This document shows, piece after piece, positions 1 to 8,387 of a stretch of DNA of 27,577 nt. A program made the translations under genes and the position numbers. The first letter of the stretch is position 1, and each line of letters begins with the position of its first letter. The notes beneath the pieces were generated by a model. It was not told the DNA's origin and did no database searches. It was given only the letters and a program-made list of their open reading frames with translations. The stretch is taken from the NCBI GenBank assembly GCA_003427395.1, contig BFEA01000076.1, forward strand, positions 702,494 to 730,070, written 5' to 3'. The stretch comes from Chara braunii. Lineage: Eukaryota; Streptophyta; Charophyceae; Charales; Characeae.

Positions 1-47
1 GCATATACAAACTTTGGGCTGCGCACCCGTGCCCTCACGGTAAGTCA

Positions 48-309
48 ATGAGTTACGGCGGGTTCTTAGGAAGGGCGGCGACCGAAGGCCGAAACAGCGG
101 GCCTAGTCTCGCAATTTGACATCGACAACTTTGTCGATTTTTCTCGCTTAGAAGAATTCACAAAAATTCTAAAAATTTGAGGGTTCGTAGATTTGCTCGT
201 GGTCCTTCCACAAAAAATATCAAAAATATTTTTAAAAATCATTTCGACCTTCAAACAACCACCGCGCCGATTTGGTGCACGTTGGAGTTATGTTAAAATG
301 CCATTTGTG
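48..309. repeat. Diverged direct repeat, copy 1
   Basis: This stretch aligns by eye almost end to end with 1012-1271. Shared landmarks include GGCGGGTTCTTAGG, the run around 'gggttcgtagatttgctc', AAATATCAAAAATATTTT and the end 'accaccgcgccgatttgg'. Mismatches and small indels are spread evenly, so the duplication is old. Open frames in it run on both strands and are broken differently in the two copies, so I read none as a gene. It may be the end of an unrecognised element. Confidence 0.8.
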
Positions 310-1011
310 AGAGAGGCTGCCAGCAAAACTGGAGGACCCATTTTCAAACTTGAAAACATTCCGGACATAAGTACCTTGTCATCTTACAGTTCCCACTCTC
401 GCAAATGTGAATCATTGCAATTCTGGTGCATCTTTATCCCTCAATACGCCAGATGAGCGAGAAATAAAATCAAAGTGTAGGGGTTATGCATCGCACATTT
501 TAAAGGTCCTGCTTCAGACGTAACATAAAGGCGATTGAAAACTCACGGCACAGGTGCTAGCATTTATTATTCGTTGTTAACGGTCATTTTCCCATTATAT
601 TAGATTCCAACTGCATTTCGCGCTCACGCACCCATGGCAGACACGGTGTCGACCTCTTTTAGCGAAAAGGAATGGGCATCGGGAATCGCAAAAACGACGA
701 CGACGAGTGCACATCAAATGTTTTAGCAACCCTTGTAGCGACACGTCAAGGCGTCGTGCATCCCTTTTAGTGATACGTCAAGGCTTCGTACACCCCTTTT
801 AGCAGAAATTGCAAAAGGCTAAAAGCGGAAGTCGGAAGAGGTGAGGAGGCGTTGTAAGCCAGTCAAAAATTTCCTCGAGCAAAGGTAGAGGAGAGAATCT
901 TGAACTACGAATTAATTCGTATATGCTTTCGCACAGTGCATTGTCGGAAATGATGAGGAGGCGCTTTAAATCACCACTCCCTCCAACAGCAGGAAATAGC
1001 CCCCCCCCCCT
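310..1011. other. Gene-free spacer with a 33-bp double repeat
   Basis: I see no credible coding frame. Around 734-803 two 33-bp units lie in tandem, with cores 'acacgtcaaggcgtcgtgca' and 'atacgtcaaggcttcgtaca', each followed by 'cccttttag'. A 10-C run sits at about 1001-1010, just before the second 260-bp repeat copy. Confidence 0.5.
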
Positions 1012-1271
1012 TTGAGTTCCGGCGGGTTCTTAGGGAGGGCGGCAACCAGAGGCCGAAACGGCGGGCCCAGGCTCGCAATTTGATAGCGGCAACTTTGGCG
1101 ATTTTTCACGCTTAGAAGAATTAACAAACAATTCTGAAAATTTGGGGGTTCGTAGATTTGCTCCTAGTCCTTCCAGGAAAAATATCAAAAATATTTTAAA
1201 AAATGATTTTGATCTCCAAATAACCACCGCGCCGATTTGGGGCACGTTCGGGTTATGCTACAATGCCATTT
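1012..1271. repeat. Diverged direct repeat, copy 2
   Basis: Second copy of the 260-bp sequence at 48-309, in the same orientation. The match starts at 'tgagtt.cggcgg' and ends at 'aatgccattt'. The copies are 964 bp apart start to start. Confidence 0.8.
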
Positions 1272-1287
1272 ACGGGCCAACAGAGAA

Positions 1288-1425
1288 AGTTCTACAACTC
1301 CAACGATTTTTCGCGCTTCGAAGAATGCGTCACAGACCCCCAAAATTGGAGGGTCAGTAAATTTGCTCGTGATCTTTCTCGTGATTTAAAAAAAAAAAAA
1401 TGAAAATCATTCAGACCACGAAGTA
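1288..1425. repeat. Partial third copy of the 5' repeat
   Basis: The string around 'gatttttcgcgcttcgaagaa', then 'ggagggtcagtaaatttgctcgtg' and 'aaaatcattcagacc', follows the order of the middle of the 48-309 repeat, with more divergence and a 13-A run. It looks like a partial, older unit next to copy 2. Confidence 0.5.
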
Positions 1426-2235
1426 AATCGTGGACACGATTCGACATATTTTTAATTCTGCCCTACTGGTGGTTCTCCAGTCTGTACTGCGGGTGGCCCT
1501 AATGAACCTGTGCTACTGATTTTTTGACGTCGGAGGGAGTGGTGGTTTAATCGGGATAGAAATGAATACCAGCAAAGATGGAGGAGTCAATTTCACTATT
1601 GGCAAGATATGACACAAAGGACAATCTTTTTCACGATTTATCCATTTTTCTCGATAAGACAGAAGGTAATCATTTCGACAACATATCATTTTTTGCGAAC
1701 TTGCATAAATGATCAGTCTTCTGGTGGCAACGCAGAAGGTAACAATTTTGGGCAATCATCCATTTTGACGAATGCTACATATCGATCCTTGAGCGACAAA
1801 CAATGTCGAAGCACAGGGGTCAAGCACACATACATTCTGGCGATAACATAGTTGATGATCATTTTTGTGAACTTGCAGATGTGAACAAATTTCTGGTAAC
1901 AACACAAAAGGTAATCATTCTGGAAAATTTGTAGATATGAACGGTCTTATCACAAATGTATGGTTTTTAAATTGCGAATATGTTCGGATTTGTCATACGG
2001 AAACAACAGCCAGCATTCAGTGGAGACTACGACACGTATTCTGGTGATAACAAAATTGGTGATCATTTACTGTGCCACTAAATTTTGTGGAGTCCATAAA
2101 ATAACGTTAAGCACACATACATTCTGGCGATAATCGATTTTCGAATTCCGAATAAGTTCGCAATTGTCATATAGAAGCAACAGTCAGCATCACTAGAGAC
2201 AAGAAGGAGGGTGGTTGCGGGGAGGAGGGCACAGA
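1426..2235. other. Gene-free, AT-rich, with short dispersed repeats
   Basis: No supported gene. The phrase 'cacacatacattctggcgat' occurs at about 1827 and again at about 2112. Phrases such as 'aaggtaatcatt' and 'gatgatcatttttgtgaactt' recur with variation. This looks like decayed repeat DNA. Confidence 0.5.
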
Positions 2236-2376
2236 GACAAGCACGAAACAATTTGGCGACCAAGAAGTAATCATTGATATTTTTCACCAACATCTTGTTA
2301 AATGAACTCTGAGATAAGCACGAAACAATTTGGCGACCAAGAAGAAATCAGTGATGTTTTTCACCAACATCTTCTA
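2236..2376. repeat. 78-bp tandem duplication
   Basis: Two copies of a unit beginning 'aagcacgaaacaatttggcg' and ending 'ttcaccaacatctt' lie 78 bp apart. They differ at only a few positions, so this duplication is younger than the flanking repeats. Confidence 0.75.
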
Positions 2377-3063
2377 AACGAACCAGAGTATCGAGTCGTA
2401 TGAGCATGAATGTAAAGAATGTCCACAAGAGGACAAAGATTTCTCATGAGTAACACAGAAGCACAACCTGGAAACGAATAAAGGCAGCACGACGCTGCAG
2501 TGGTCGTACAAGAAATAAGGAGAATAACCCGAAAACAAACAAAGCTAGCACGAAGGTGGGATATTCACATCCGATATCTAAGCGTCCATTTAAAAAATAT
2601 TGCACCACGTGGCTGGGATATTCACATCAACATCTAAGCATCTACTTCACCTAAGCGTCTGCTGCAACCTTCTAGCTGATGTTGGGCGGCAAGCAATGAG
2701 AATAACTTGAAAACAAACGAAGGCAGCACAGCGTTGGCAGGGTCCTAAAAAACAGGCTGCACGAGGCTACGCCATTTGCATTGGAAAAACTAAAAAACCA
2801 AGAAAGTCAAAGAAAACCCCTCGTGTAAAGTTGTAAGGTTCCTCGAAATGAAGAACCCTAAAAAAATACTGCAGCACGAGGCTGGGATATTCACATCGAC
2901 ATCTAAGCGTGCACTTGATCGACGCGTCCACTGTAATCCTTTACCTCATCAAAACAACACCACAGCTCGAGTCGGCCGACTGCTAGACTAAGTGGGAATA
3001 GATTCGCACTTTTGTTTATGGCCTTGCGAATAAAAAACGTTGCGTATTTTCAAAACAGGAATA
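2377..3063. repeat. Degenerate interspersed repeats downstream of the broken gene
   Basis: The phrase 'gggatattcacatc' followed by 'tctaagcg' or 'tctaagca' recurs at about 2560, 2611 and 2884. 'gagaataac..gaaaacaaac' followed by 'gcagcac' or 'gctagcac' recurs at about 2519 and 2698. No gene is visible. As the large gene is on the minus strand, this is its 3' flank. A clear polyadenylation signal is not visible. Confidence 0.55.
2951..2991 (-). pseudogene. Possible relic of a second Ulp1 active-site motif
   Basis: On the minus strand one frame reads V-stop-QSADSSCGVVLM. This resembles the cysteine box of the neighbouring Ulp1-like domain, VPQQSDGSSCDVFML, with the stop (TAG) where CAG would give the first Gln of the pair. 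The glycine after the cysteine, usual in C48 peptidases, is kept here though changed in the main copy. The stretch is short and surrounding residues do not align, so chance is possible. Confidence 0.3.
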
Positions 3064-4229
3064 TTATTCTGATTCTTGGATTATGTCCACTGCCATACTC
3101 AGCCTGATGTTTGGAATGTCGTCTTGGCCTATCGAAAATGGAGGTGAATGACCGCGTGTCAGAAAAGAAGCGAAGGCGAGCATGAAAACATCGCAGCTCG
3201 ACCCGTCCGACTGTTGAGGGACACCATGAACAACCACCTTGGGCTCCGGCAGATCCAGTTTCGTGTGTCGACCAAATTGATGAAGTGCTGCGTCACAGAG
3301 GTATTTCGTGAAGTTCGCAAGCACACCGGAAGCAAAACCGCCATGGTCTTGTAGGAGGAAGTTGTAGTACTCCAACCCTCCTTCGCAAACGCATAATAGG
3401 GTCCATTGCACTCGATTCTTATGAACAGGGATGATTAGCATATCGTACGTAAAAATGTTGAAATTTTATGTCCATCTCGCAACCCTATCATGTCGACATC
3501 CCTCATCGACGAGCTTCGTATAGAAAAACGGACTGAAAATATAAACAGAGGGACACCCCGGCAACGTAGCATTGCCAACCAAGGCCAAGTAGGACTCCAC
3601 CACCTCGTCACAAAGCCACCCTCTCGAGACAAGAGTCTGAAGATTTTTTCTGCTCAATAGAATAGAACTGGTCCCTTTGCGAATCGAGGAAACCACCTCG
3701 TGGCCGTTGCTGAAATCTCCGCAGACCTCCTGCAAAATTCTCAAGTCTGCACCGCTAAGCTCCACAGTAGGCAACGACACACGAAAAGATGATGTCGCCG
3801 CAGCTGCACAAACACCTAAGAACAAGTGTGAGGAGCCGCCAAAACCACCGGGGCAAACTAATCAAGAACTGTGTGCTATTTTTCTAGAAAATTTATAACC
3901 CCGACTGCTGAATGTGTCTTTGGCGATGTATTTAGGACACGGGTCTTTGACGGTACCCCGTCTGGCGTCGTCATCAGACCCATCAGACAAAGCGGTAACG
4001 CTTTCGATAGATGCAGCCACATGTTTCCGCAAAGCTTCCTCCTTATCTATTCCACAAGCCTTCAGAACCCTGACAGCTCTCTCGGAAAGGCGAGGCATCT
4101 GGACCTTTTTAGACAACCCTACAGTTGACGAGGATTTCCTCGGTAAAGCCACCAATGACCTCCCTGAAAACGATTTTTCGCGCATGGCTTGTGAAGGCTT
4201 CATGGGCAGGGACATTGACAACCTCACAC
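3064..4229 (-). CDS. Ulp1-like C48 cysteine protease domain, terminal exon of the broken gene
   Basis: Family role: Ulp1/SENP enzymes cleave SUMO-type tails, and transposon copies probably act on SUMO or on element proteins. The exon opens with a basic, Ser-rich stretch, then LSERAVRVLKACGI. The peptidase domain starts near 3700 with LLSRKNLQTLVSRGWLCDEVV, followed by YIFSPFFYTKL and RVARWT. After an in-frame TAA (3466-3468) it continues without frame change to FTYDMLIIPVH, VQWTLL, EYYN and VPQQSDGSSCDVF. A TGA at 3862-3864 also interrupts it. The cysteine (3193-3195) and the Gln of PQQ are present. The usual catalytic His before Trp is Gln (CAA, 3406-3408) and the usual Asp is Asn (AAC, 3361-3363), so even a repaired reading would lack two triad residues. 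The natural stop is TAA at 3064-3066. Family assignment is firm; activity is very unlikely. Confidence 0.85.
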
Positions 4230-4371
4230 CTGTAGAACATAGAAAATAACCCACAACCCACAAACTTTTGTTTAAGAAGTGGTAATAGCGATATGAGCTC
4301 ATCATTTCAATGTGGATGACCACAGAGCTGAACATCGACAGAGCGCGAGTGCTACTTTTCACAAATCTTAC
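4230..4371 (-). other. Probable 142-bp spliceosomal intron
   Basis: Read on the minus strand, the segment starts with the donor GTAAGA (4371-4366). It ends in a pyrimidine-rich acceptor, TTTTCTATGTTCTACAG, with AG at 4231-4230. Removing its 142 bases (142 = 1 mod 3) joins the upstream frame (...TPEH, phase 1) to the Ulp1 frame (...VRLSMSLPMKP), which otherwise differ. Both flanking exons look coding while the interior reads as neither. Size and signals suit a plant-type intron. Confidence 0.7.
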
Positions 4372-5225
4372 TATGCTCGGGAGTCCTTCGCGGGGAACCG
4401 GCCTCCTGTCGCGCCACTGTGCCGACGTCCGCGGAGGATTCGATGTTCTGCATCTCGACCACCGCTGAGTCGCTAACCAGCTCGATGGCAGCTGAGTCGC
4501 TAACCAACTCCGTGGCTTCATGAAGCACCATTTCCTGACCAGAACTGAGGGCAGACGCTCGATCACCTTGCTCTTTACCACAGCTGGTGGACGGAGAATT
4601 TATGATCTGTCCGCTCCGAACCCATCTGACGAGCCGACACCTCACCGGCATGAAGCCGAGCCGGCACCTCACCGGCATGAAGCCGAGCCGATACCTCACC
4701 GGCATAAAGCTGAGCTTCCCCCACGGTTTCTTCGCCTGCCTCATCGTCATGAAGCCGCGCCGACACCTCACCGCCAAAAAGTTGAGTTTCCCCCACGGGT
4801 TCTTCGCCTTCCTCATCGTCATGAAACCGAGTTTCCACCACGGGTTCTTCTTCGCCCTCCTCATCGCCACGAAGCCGAGCTTCCCCAGACGTCCATGCAC
4901 GTCCTTCCCGCCCACGGTCTTTGCCTTCCACAAACGTCCACTGACCTCCCTTAACGTCACTCTCTTGCGTCGTTAGTGACGACCCGCTATGCAAAACCAA
5001 ATCGGTGTCCCGGATGTTGATGGCATTTCCCCACGAGCCTTGGAGAAGCTCTTCATCCCGCTGCACAGCATACGTCTCCTCCAAAGCATGACCTTCGCAC
5101 TCACTAGCCTCTGTCTCCAACACTCCTACAGCGGGCCCCTGAACAGATGTCGCCGCACGCTGTAGACATTCACCCTCTTCCACGAGGTGCAGGAGCAAGG
5201 TGTCTTCCTGAACAGGACACGCGTG
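4372..5225 (-). CDS. Acidic short-repeat region of the broken gene, with a frameshift
   Basis: From 5225 down the frame gives EDTLLLHLVEEGECLQ, GVLETEASECEGHALEE, then a Glu-rich stretch with phrases such as HDDEEGEEPVGE. Three or four 9-residue (27-bp) units of the type ARLHAGEVS lie around 4640-4705. This frame hits TAA at 4575-4577, but the next frame continues with coding character (SGQEMVLHEATELVSDSA, where ELVSDSA occurs twice, 27 bp apart) to the donor site at 4371. An indel in about 4575-4640 best explains the switch. A 34-nt GT...AG segment could also restore frame, but is too short for a plant intron. The region is low-complexity, acidic and probably a flexible spacer. No function is assigned. 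Confidence 0.6.
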
Positions 5226-6005
5226 CTACGCACTACGGCGAGGACTGTCCTCAACGTCATGAAACAAAGTCCTCGCAGATAAGTGTGAATGTACTCGCAC
5301 TTGATAAGACCCTAGGGCGGCCTCGTCTCGCGTGTTGGAATCTCGACTCCCTTTGTAGTGGCTTTCACCTCCGCCTGACCCGACATCCCGCTGCACAACA
5401 TGCGCTTCCTATGAGAGGTCCTGTTCCCCCAAAGCTGCTGCATTCTTGCTCTCAACATCGACGGACTCGCCCTTCGAAGCATGACACTGATGCTCGCTAG
5501 CACCCGTCTCAAACACTCCTGCATCGAGCCCCTCCCGCACTTTGTGAGGCAGCGAATGTTGAGTATCCTCTTCCCACTGCACAATATGCACTTCCTGTGA
5601 GAGTTCCCCTTCCCCCGGAGGTGGTATACTCTTGCTCTCTAAGTCGACGGACGCACCCTCCGAAGGATAACGTAGATGCTCGGTAGCCCCGGTCTCCAAC
5701 ACTCCTGCGTCGAGACCATCCAGCACTTTGCAAGGCGGCCAGTGTTGAGTCTCCTCTTCCCAGTGCACAACATGCGCGTTATGTGACAACTCTTCTTCCC
5801 CCGGATCCGCTGCACTCTTGCTCTTAAAATCGATGGACGCACCCTCCGAAGCATAACGTTCATACTCGCTAGGCCCGGTCTCCAACACTCCTGCAACGGG
5901 CCCCTCCAGCACTTCGTGCTCGCCGGTGTCATAAAACAAAGTCCTCGCAAACAAGTGTGAATGTACTCGCACTTGATAAGACCTCAGGGCCGCCTCGTCT
6001 CGCAT
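5226..6005 (-). CDS. 62-residue tandem repeat region of the broken gene
   Basis: Three units of exactly 186 bp occur with anchors at 5880, 5694 and 5508 ('ctc.aacactcctgc' on the plus strand), encoding variants of GVLETGASEH..ASEGASVD. The unit also carries EELSxxxHxVxWEEDTQH. A fourth, more diverged unit appears near 5118 (VGVLETEASECEG). Ahead of the array stands RDEAALRSYQVRVHSHLFAR (about 5948-6005). A near copy occurs again after the third unit (about 5275-5335), so array plus header was itself duplicated at about 675 bp spacing. Stops TAG 5409-5411 and TAG 5226-5228 interrupt it. At the first, the sister unit has CAG in the same place. The repeats are acidic and hydrophilic and resemble no family I recognise. 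Confidence 0.65.
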
Positions 6006-6476
6006 GTCCGAATCACGACTCCCTTCGCAGCGGCTTTCAGTTCCGCTAGACTCGTAACTCCCAAACGCTCTACGCTTTCCGCCCGGCCCCTTTCCGCCCG
6101 GCCCTTTTCCGCCCGACCCCTTTCTACCCGACCCCTTTCGGCCCGACCCCTTTCCGCCGAACCCTTTTTCGCCGCCGTTTTCCGCCGAACCCTTTTTCGC
6201 CGCCGTTTTCCGCCGAACCCTTTTTCGCCGCCGTTTTCCGCCGGAGCCCTTTGGTTCCGACGACGTTTCGCCTGGCCCCTTCCCCTTTGCTTCGTCACCA
6301 CCAAATCCTGAGTTGTCTCCTCCGTCACCTCCTCCACCAGGTCCTGCGCCGTCTCCTCCATCACCTCACCCACCGCCTCCAGGATGCTGACCACCGGACG
6401 CCGATGACGGAGGTTGCGGCATGCGCCAGTCAATGCCACGAGACGGTGCCTCCATCCTTTTCTTCTCCGACAATTT
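6006..6476 (-). CDS. Gly/Lys/Arg-rich linker of the broken gene
   Basis: In the frame of the methyltransferase-like part, this reads PSRGIDWRMPQPPSS, then Gly/Asp-rich GGDGGDGAGPGGGGDGG, then a basic run of repeated GSGRKGS and GGKGPGGK units and KRRRKRVRRK. A TGA at 6366-6368 sits inside the Gly run. A competing open frame (5984-6559) exists, but only this frame keeps domain continuity on both sides. The basic clusters could bind nucleic acid or act as nuclear localisation signals, which is inference. Plus-strand tandem units of about 10 bp ('cccgacccctttc' type) at 6080-6240 underlie it. Confidence 0.55.
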
Positions 6477-7379
6477 TCAATACATATCACGTTTGTAATC
6501 CCAGTTTCGTTCGCTGGTGGTCTGGACAAAAGAGCAATGGTGGCGAGGGTCCCCCACAAGTGTCTTAACGAACTCGCAAAGGTAATCGATCATCTTCGCC
6601 TCGTCCTCTAACGCAACGACGTTCCGACCGCTGCGCAGGAGCTCCCACATGATAGACGCGTGCACCTTCCCGAAGAAAAAAACAGTTTTTCCAACTCTGC
6701 AAAAGTTCTCGAGCAGACCAATTAGATGAGCTGGGTTGCACTCCCTATCCCCGTAAGTAGCTCCTCGAACACTTGTCACGCCGCCGTCCTCCCACTGGCT
6801 ACGAGGGAACTTGTCCTCGTCTGCCATGTCGAAACAGTCCACAGCTTGTCCTGACGGGTCGGATGAACAGGCAGCTTTCGAGCGGGCCGCCACCTCGGGT
6901 TTCGTCGGACTTGGAGCATTAGCACGGGGAGGCTTCAATGGACTACTGGTCGGGAAGACTGCGACCGTGTTGTCTGCCAGGTTCTCGTCATTGAAAACCA
7001 CGTACAGACGATCACACTCCTCGACCAGCATATTGCCTTCCCGAACAGTGACCTTCCTTTGTGCATGGTGCACCTACTTCCTTGTCCTGACGTGATGAAC
7101 GCTAAGCTTGGTCATGCCTTTCAAGAAACTGAGATCCCAACGAGAGGGGAAGAAGACGACAAGTGCCCAGTGCCTTGGCGATAGGGTTTGGAGAACGCCT
7201 TGCAAGGAGGCGAAATCGTCCTCTTGCCAATTTGAGAGGAGTGTGGGATCACACAAATCGAGGACGTACAAGTTGCACACGTAATGTTGCACAATCTCAC
7301 GGATCTTAGTGAGACGAGTGTGAGCCTGGGAAGCTGGACAACTGAAAGGAATAAGGCTGGTCACCTGGTTGATCTTGTG
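6477..7379 (-). CDS. Degenerate N4C/N6A DNA methyltransferase-like domain of the broken gene
   Basis: Class-beta amino methyltransferases carry the catalytic DPPY-type motif first and the SAM-binding FxGxG region last. Here LYVLDLCDPTLLSNW (DPT at 7242-7250) holds the place of DPPY, followed by W, acidic residues and a hydrophobic VLQTLSP..WALVVFF strand. After an in-frame TAG (7074-7076) comes CDRLYVVFND. Then, at 6606-6737, NPAHLIGLLENF leads into VFFFGKVHASIMWELL and SGRNVVALEDE, which matches in layout the family's KP..LI....G..V.D.F.G.G.......GR...G.E. Key catalytic (PP, Y/W) and SAM-loop residues are altered, so this copy is probably inactive. The ParB-like remnant upstream supports the call, as ParB-methyltransferase fusions are known. 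A structure-based search is needed; a different Rossmann-type fold is the main alternative. Confidence 0.5.
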
Positions 7380-8387
7380 TCATTTGATGTGTCTCACATC
7401 CCCGCTGACCCTGATCGTGTCTTGCACTTCTTCCTCCGTTCGTCGCAAGATGGAGCGGACAGACTTCTTGAAAGATTTAGGGAACCTCTCATCATTGTAC
7501 ATTTTCTTCGTTTCGTTGAGGGAATCCTTCTCGTACGGAAGACAACGTTTGCAAGTGTTCACGTACTCCACCACGCCGTGGAAATGCTTCTGAAGTTCGA
7601 CCCACACCTGTTTCGTGAGGCCCCACGACACGAACTCCACCAGAAGCTGCTCCTCGGTCCAAAAAAACTGGCTCTCATACCGCCAAACCTCTGCGTCCTC
7701 CTCGGATTCAAGGAACAAGATGTAGTGAAACATGCGGAGCATCATGCAGTTCACTTTCCTCGTCGCGACCATGTCTTTAATTCCAGGCTTATGTTGACGT
7801 TTTAGATGCCCGCCTGCCGATTGCACGAACACTCCCCTCAGCCTGAGAATGTCGTCAAGGATCGGCGTTTTCTTTTTGGTCGGGGGCGGCGGGACGCGGT
7901 ACAGCCACCCCATTTTCGTTTCACCAGCCGCCCCTTTCGCGCCCATTTCCAAAATTGCTTGAAGACCTGGAGATTTGTCTGGCATGTATTTGCCCGGCTT
8001 CGACAAGGGCGTCTTCCCGTCTCCGCCCAACAACTTTCCCTCAGCCCATTTATCGTACAACTCCATGCCTTTGAGGAAAACCTCATCATCGGCCGTCACA
8101 AGCGGCATCCATTGCCTCAATGCATTGCCAATGGCAGCGACGTGGTCCTTGTCGGCGAGCGTTTTCGCTTTACGTGCCATCGTCCAGTGAGCGTCGTTCG
8201 GACTCTTTTCCAAAAACAGCTTTTGGAAGTCAAAAAACGCTTGTTTTTCGGCCTCCTTACCGGAAGGGTTCCCTTGAATGGCCACCGACCTTCCTTGATT
8301 CTCCCATGCCTCCCGCATGTCCTCGAAAGCGGCCTTCTGTATACGCTACTTAGACATCTTGTCTTTTGTGTTCTCCGTCAGACTGAC
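7380..8387 (-). CDS. Middle region between ParB-like and methyltransferase-like parts
   Basis: This is the longest uninterrupted piece, 312 codons from the ATG at 8316-8318 to the TGA at 7380-7382. In-frame sequence continues upstream through a TAG at 8346-8348 (VSLTENTKDKMSK before it, RIQKAAFEDMREAW after). It is Lys/Glu-rich with Trp-bearing helices (HWTMARKAK, GNALRQWMPLV, ELYDKWAEGKL), a Pro/Lys linker (VPPPPTKKKTP), and a helical C-terminal half (YILFLESEEDAEVW, FVSWGLTKQVWVELQKHF). The TGA is followed in frame by HKINQVTSLIPF, so I treat it as a nonsense change and not as a gene end. I recognise no family. Position suggests DNA binding or a connector typical of ParB-type proteins. Confidence 0.6.

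Noticed and set aside
4520-4976. Plus-strand open frames with PHRHEAE-type repeats
   Set aside because: They mirror the 27-bp units of the minus-strand acidic region, whose frame is continuous with the rest of the gene. The plus frames join to nothing.
5984-6559. Lys/Arg-rich minus-strand frame (repeated RGRAERG)
   Set aside because: It is the shifted frame of a short-period repeat. Only the other frame links the methyltransferase-like part to the 62-residue repeats.
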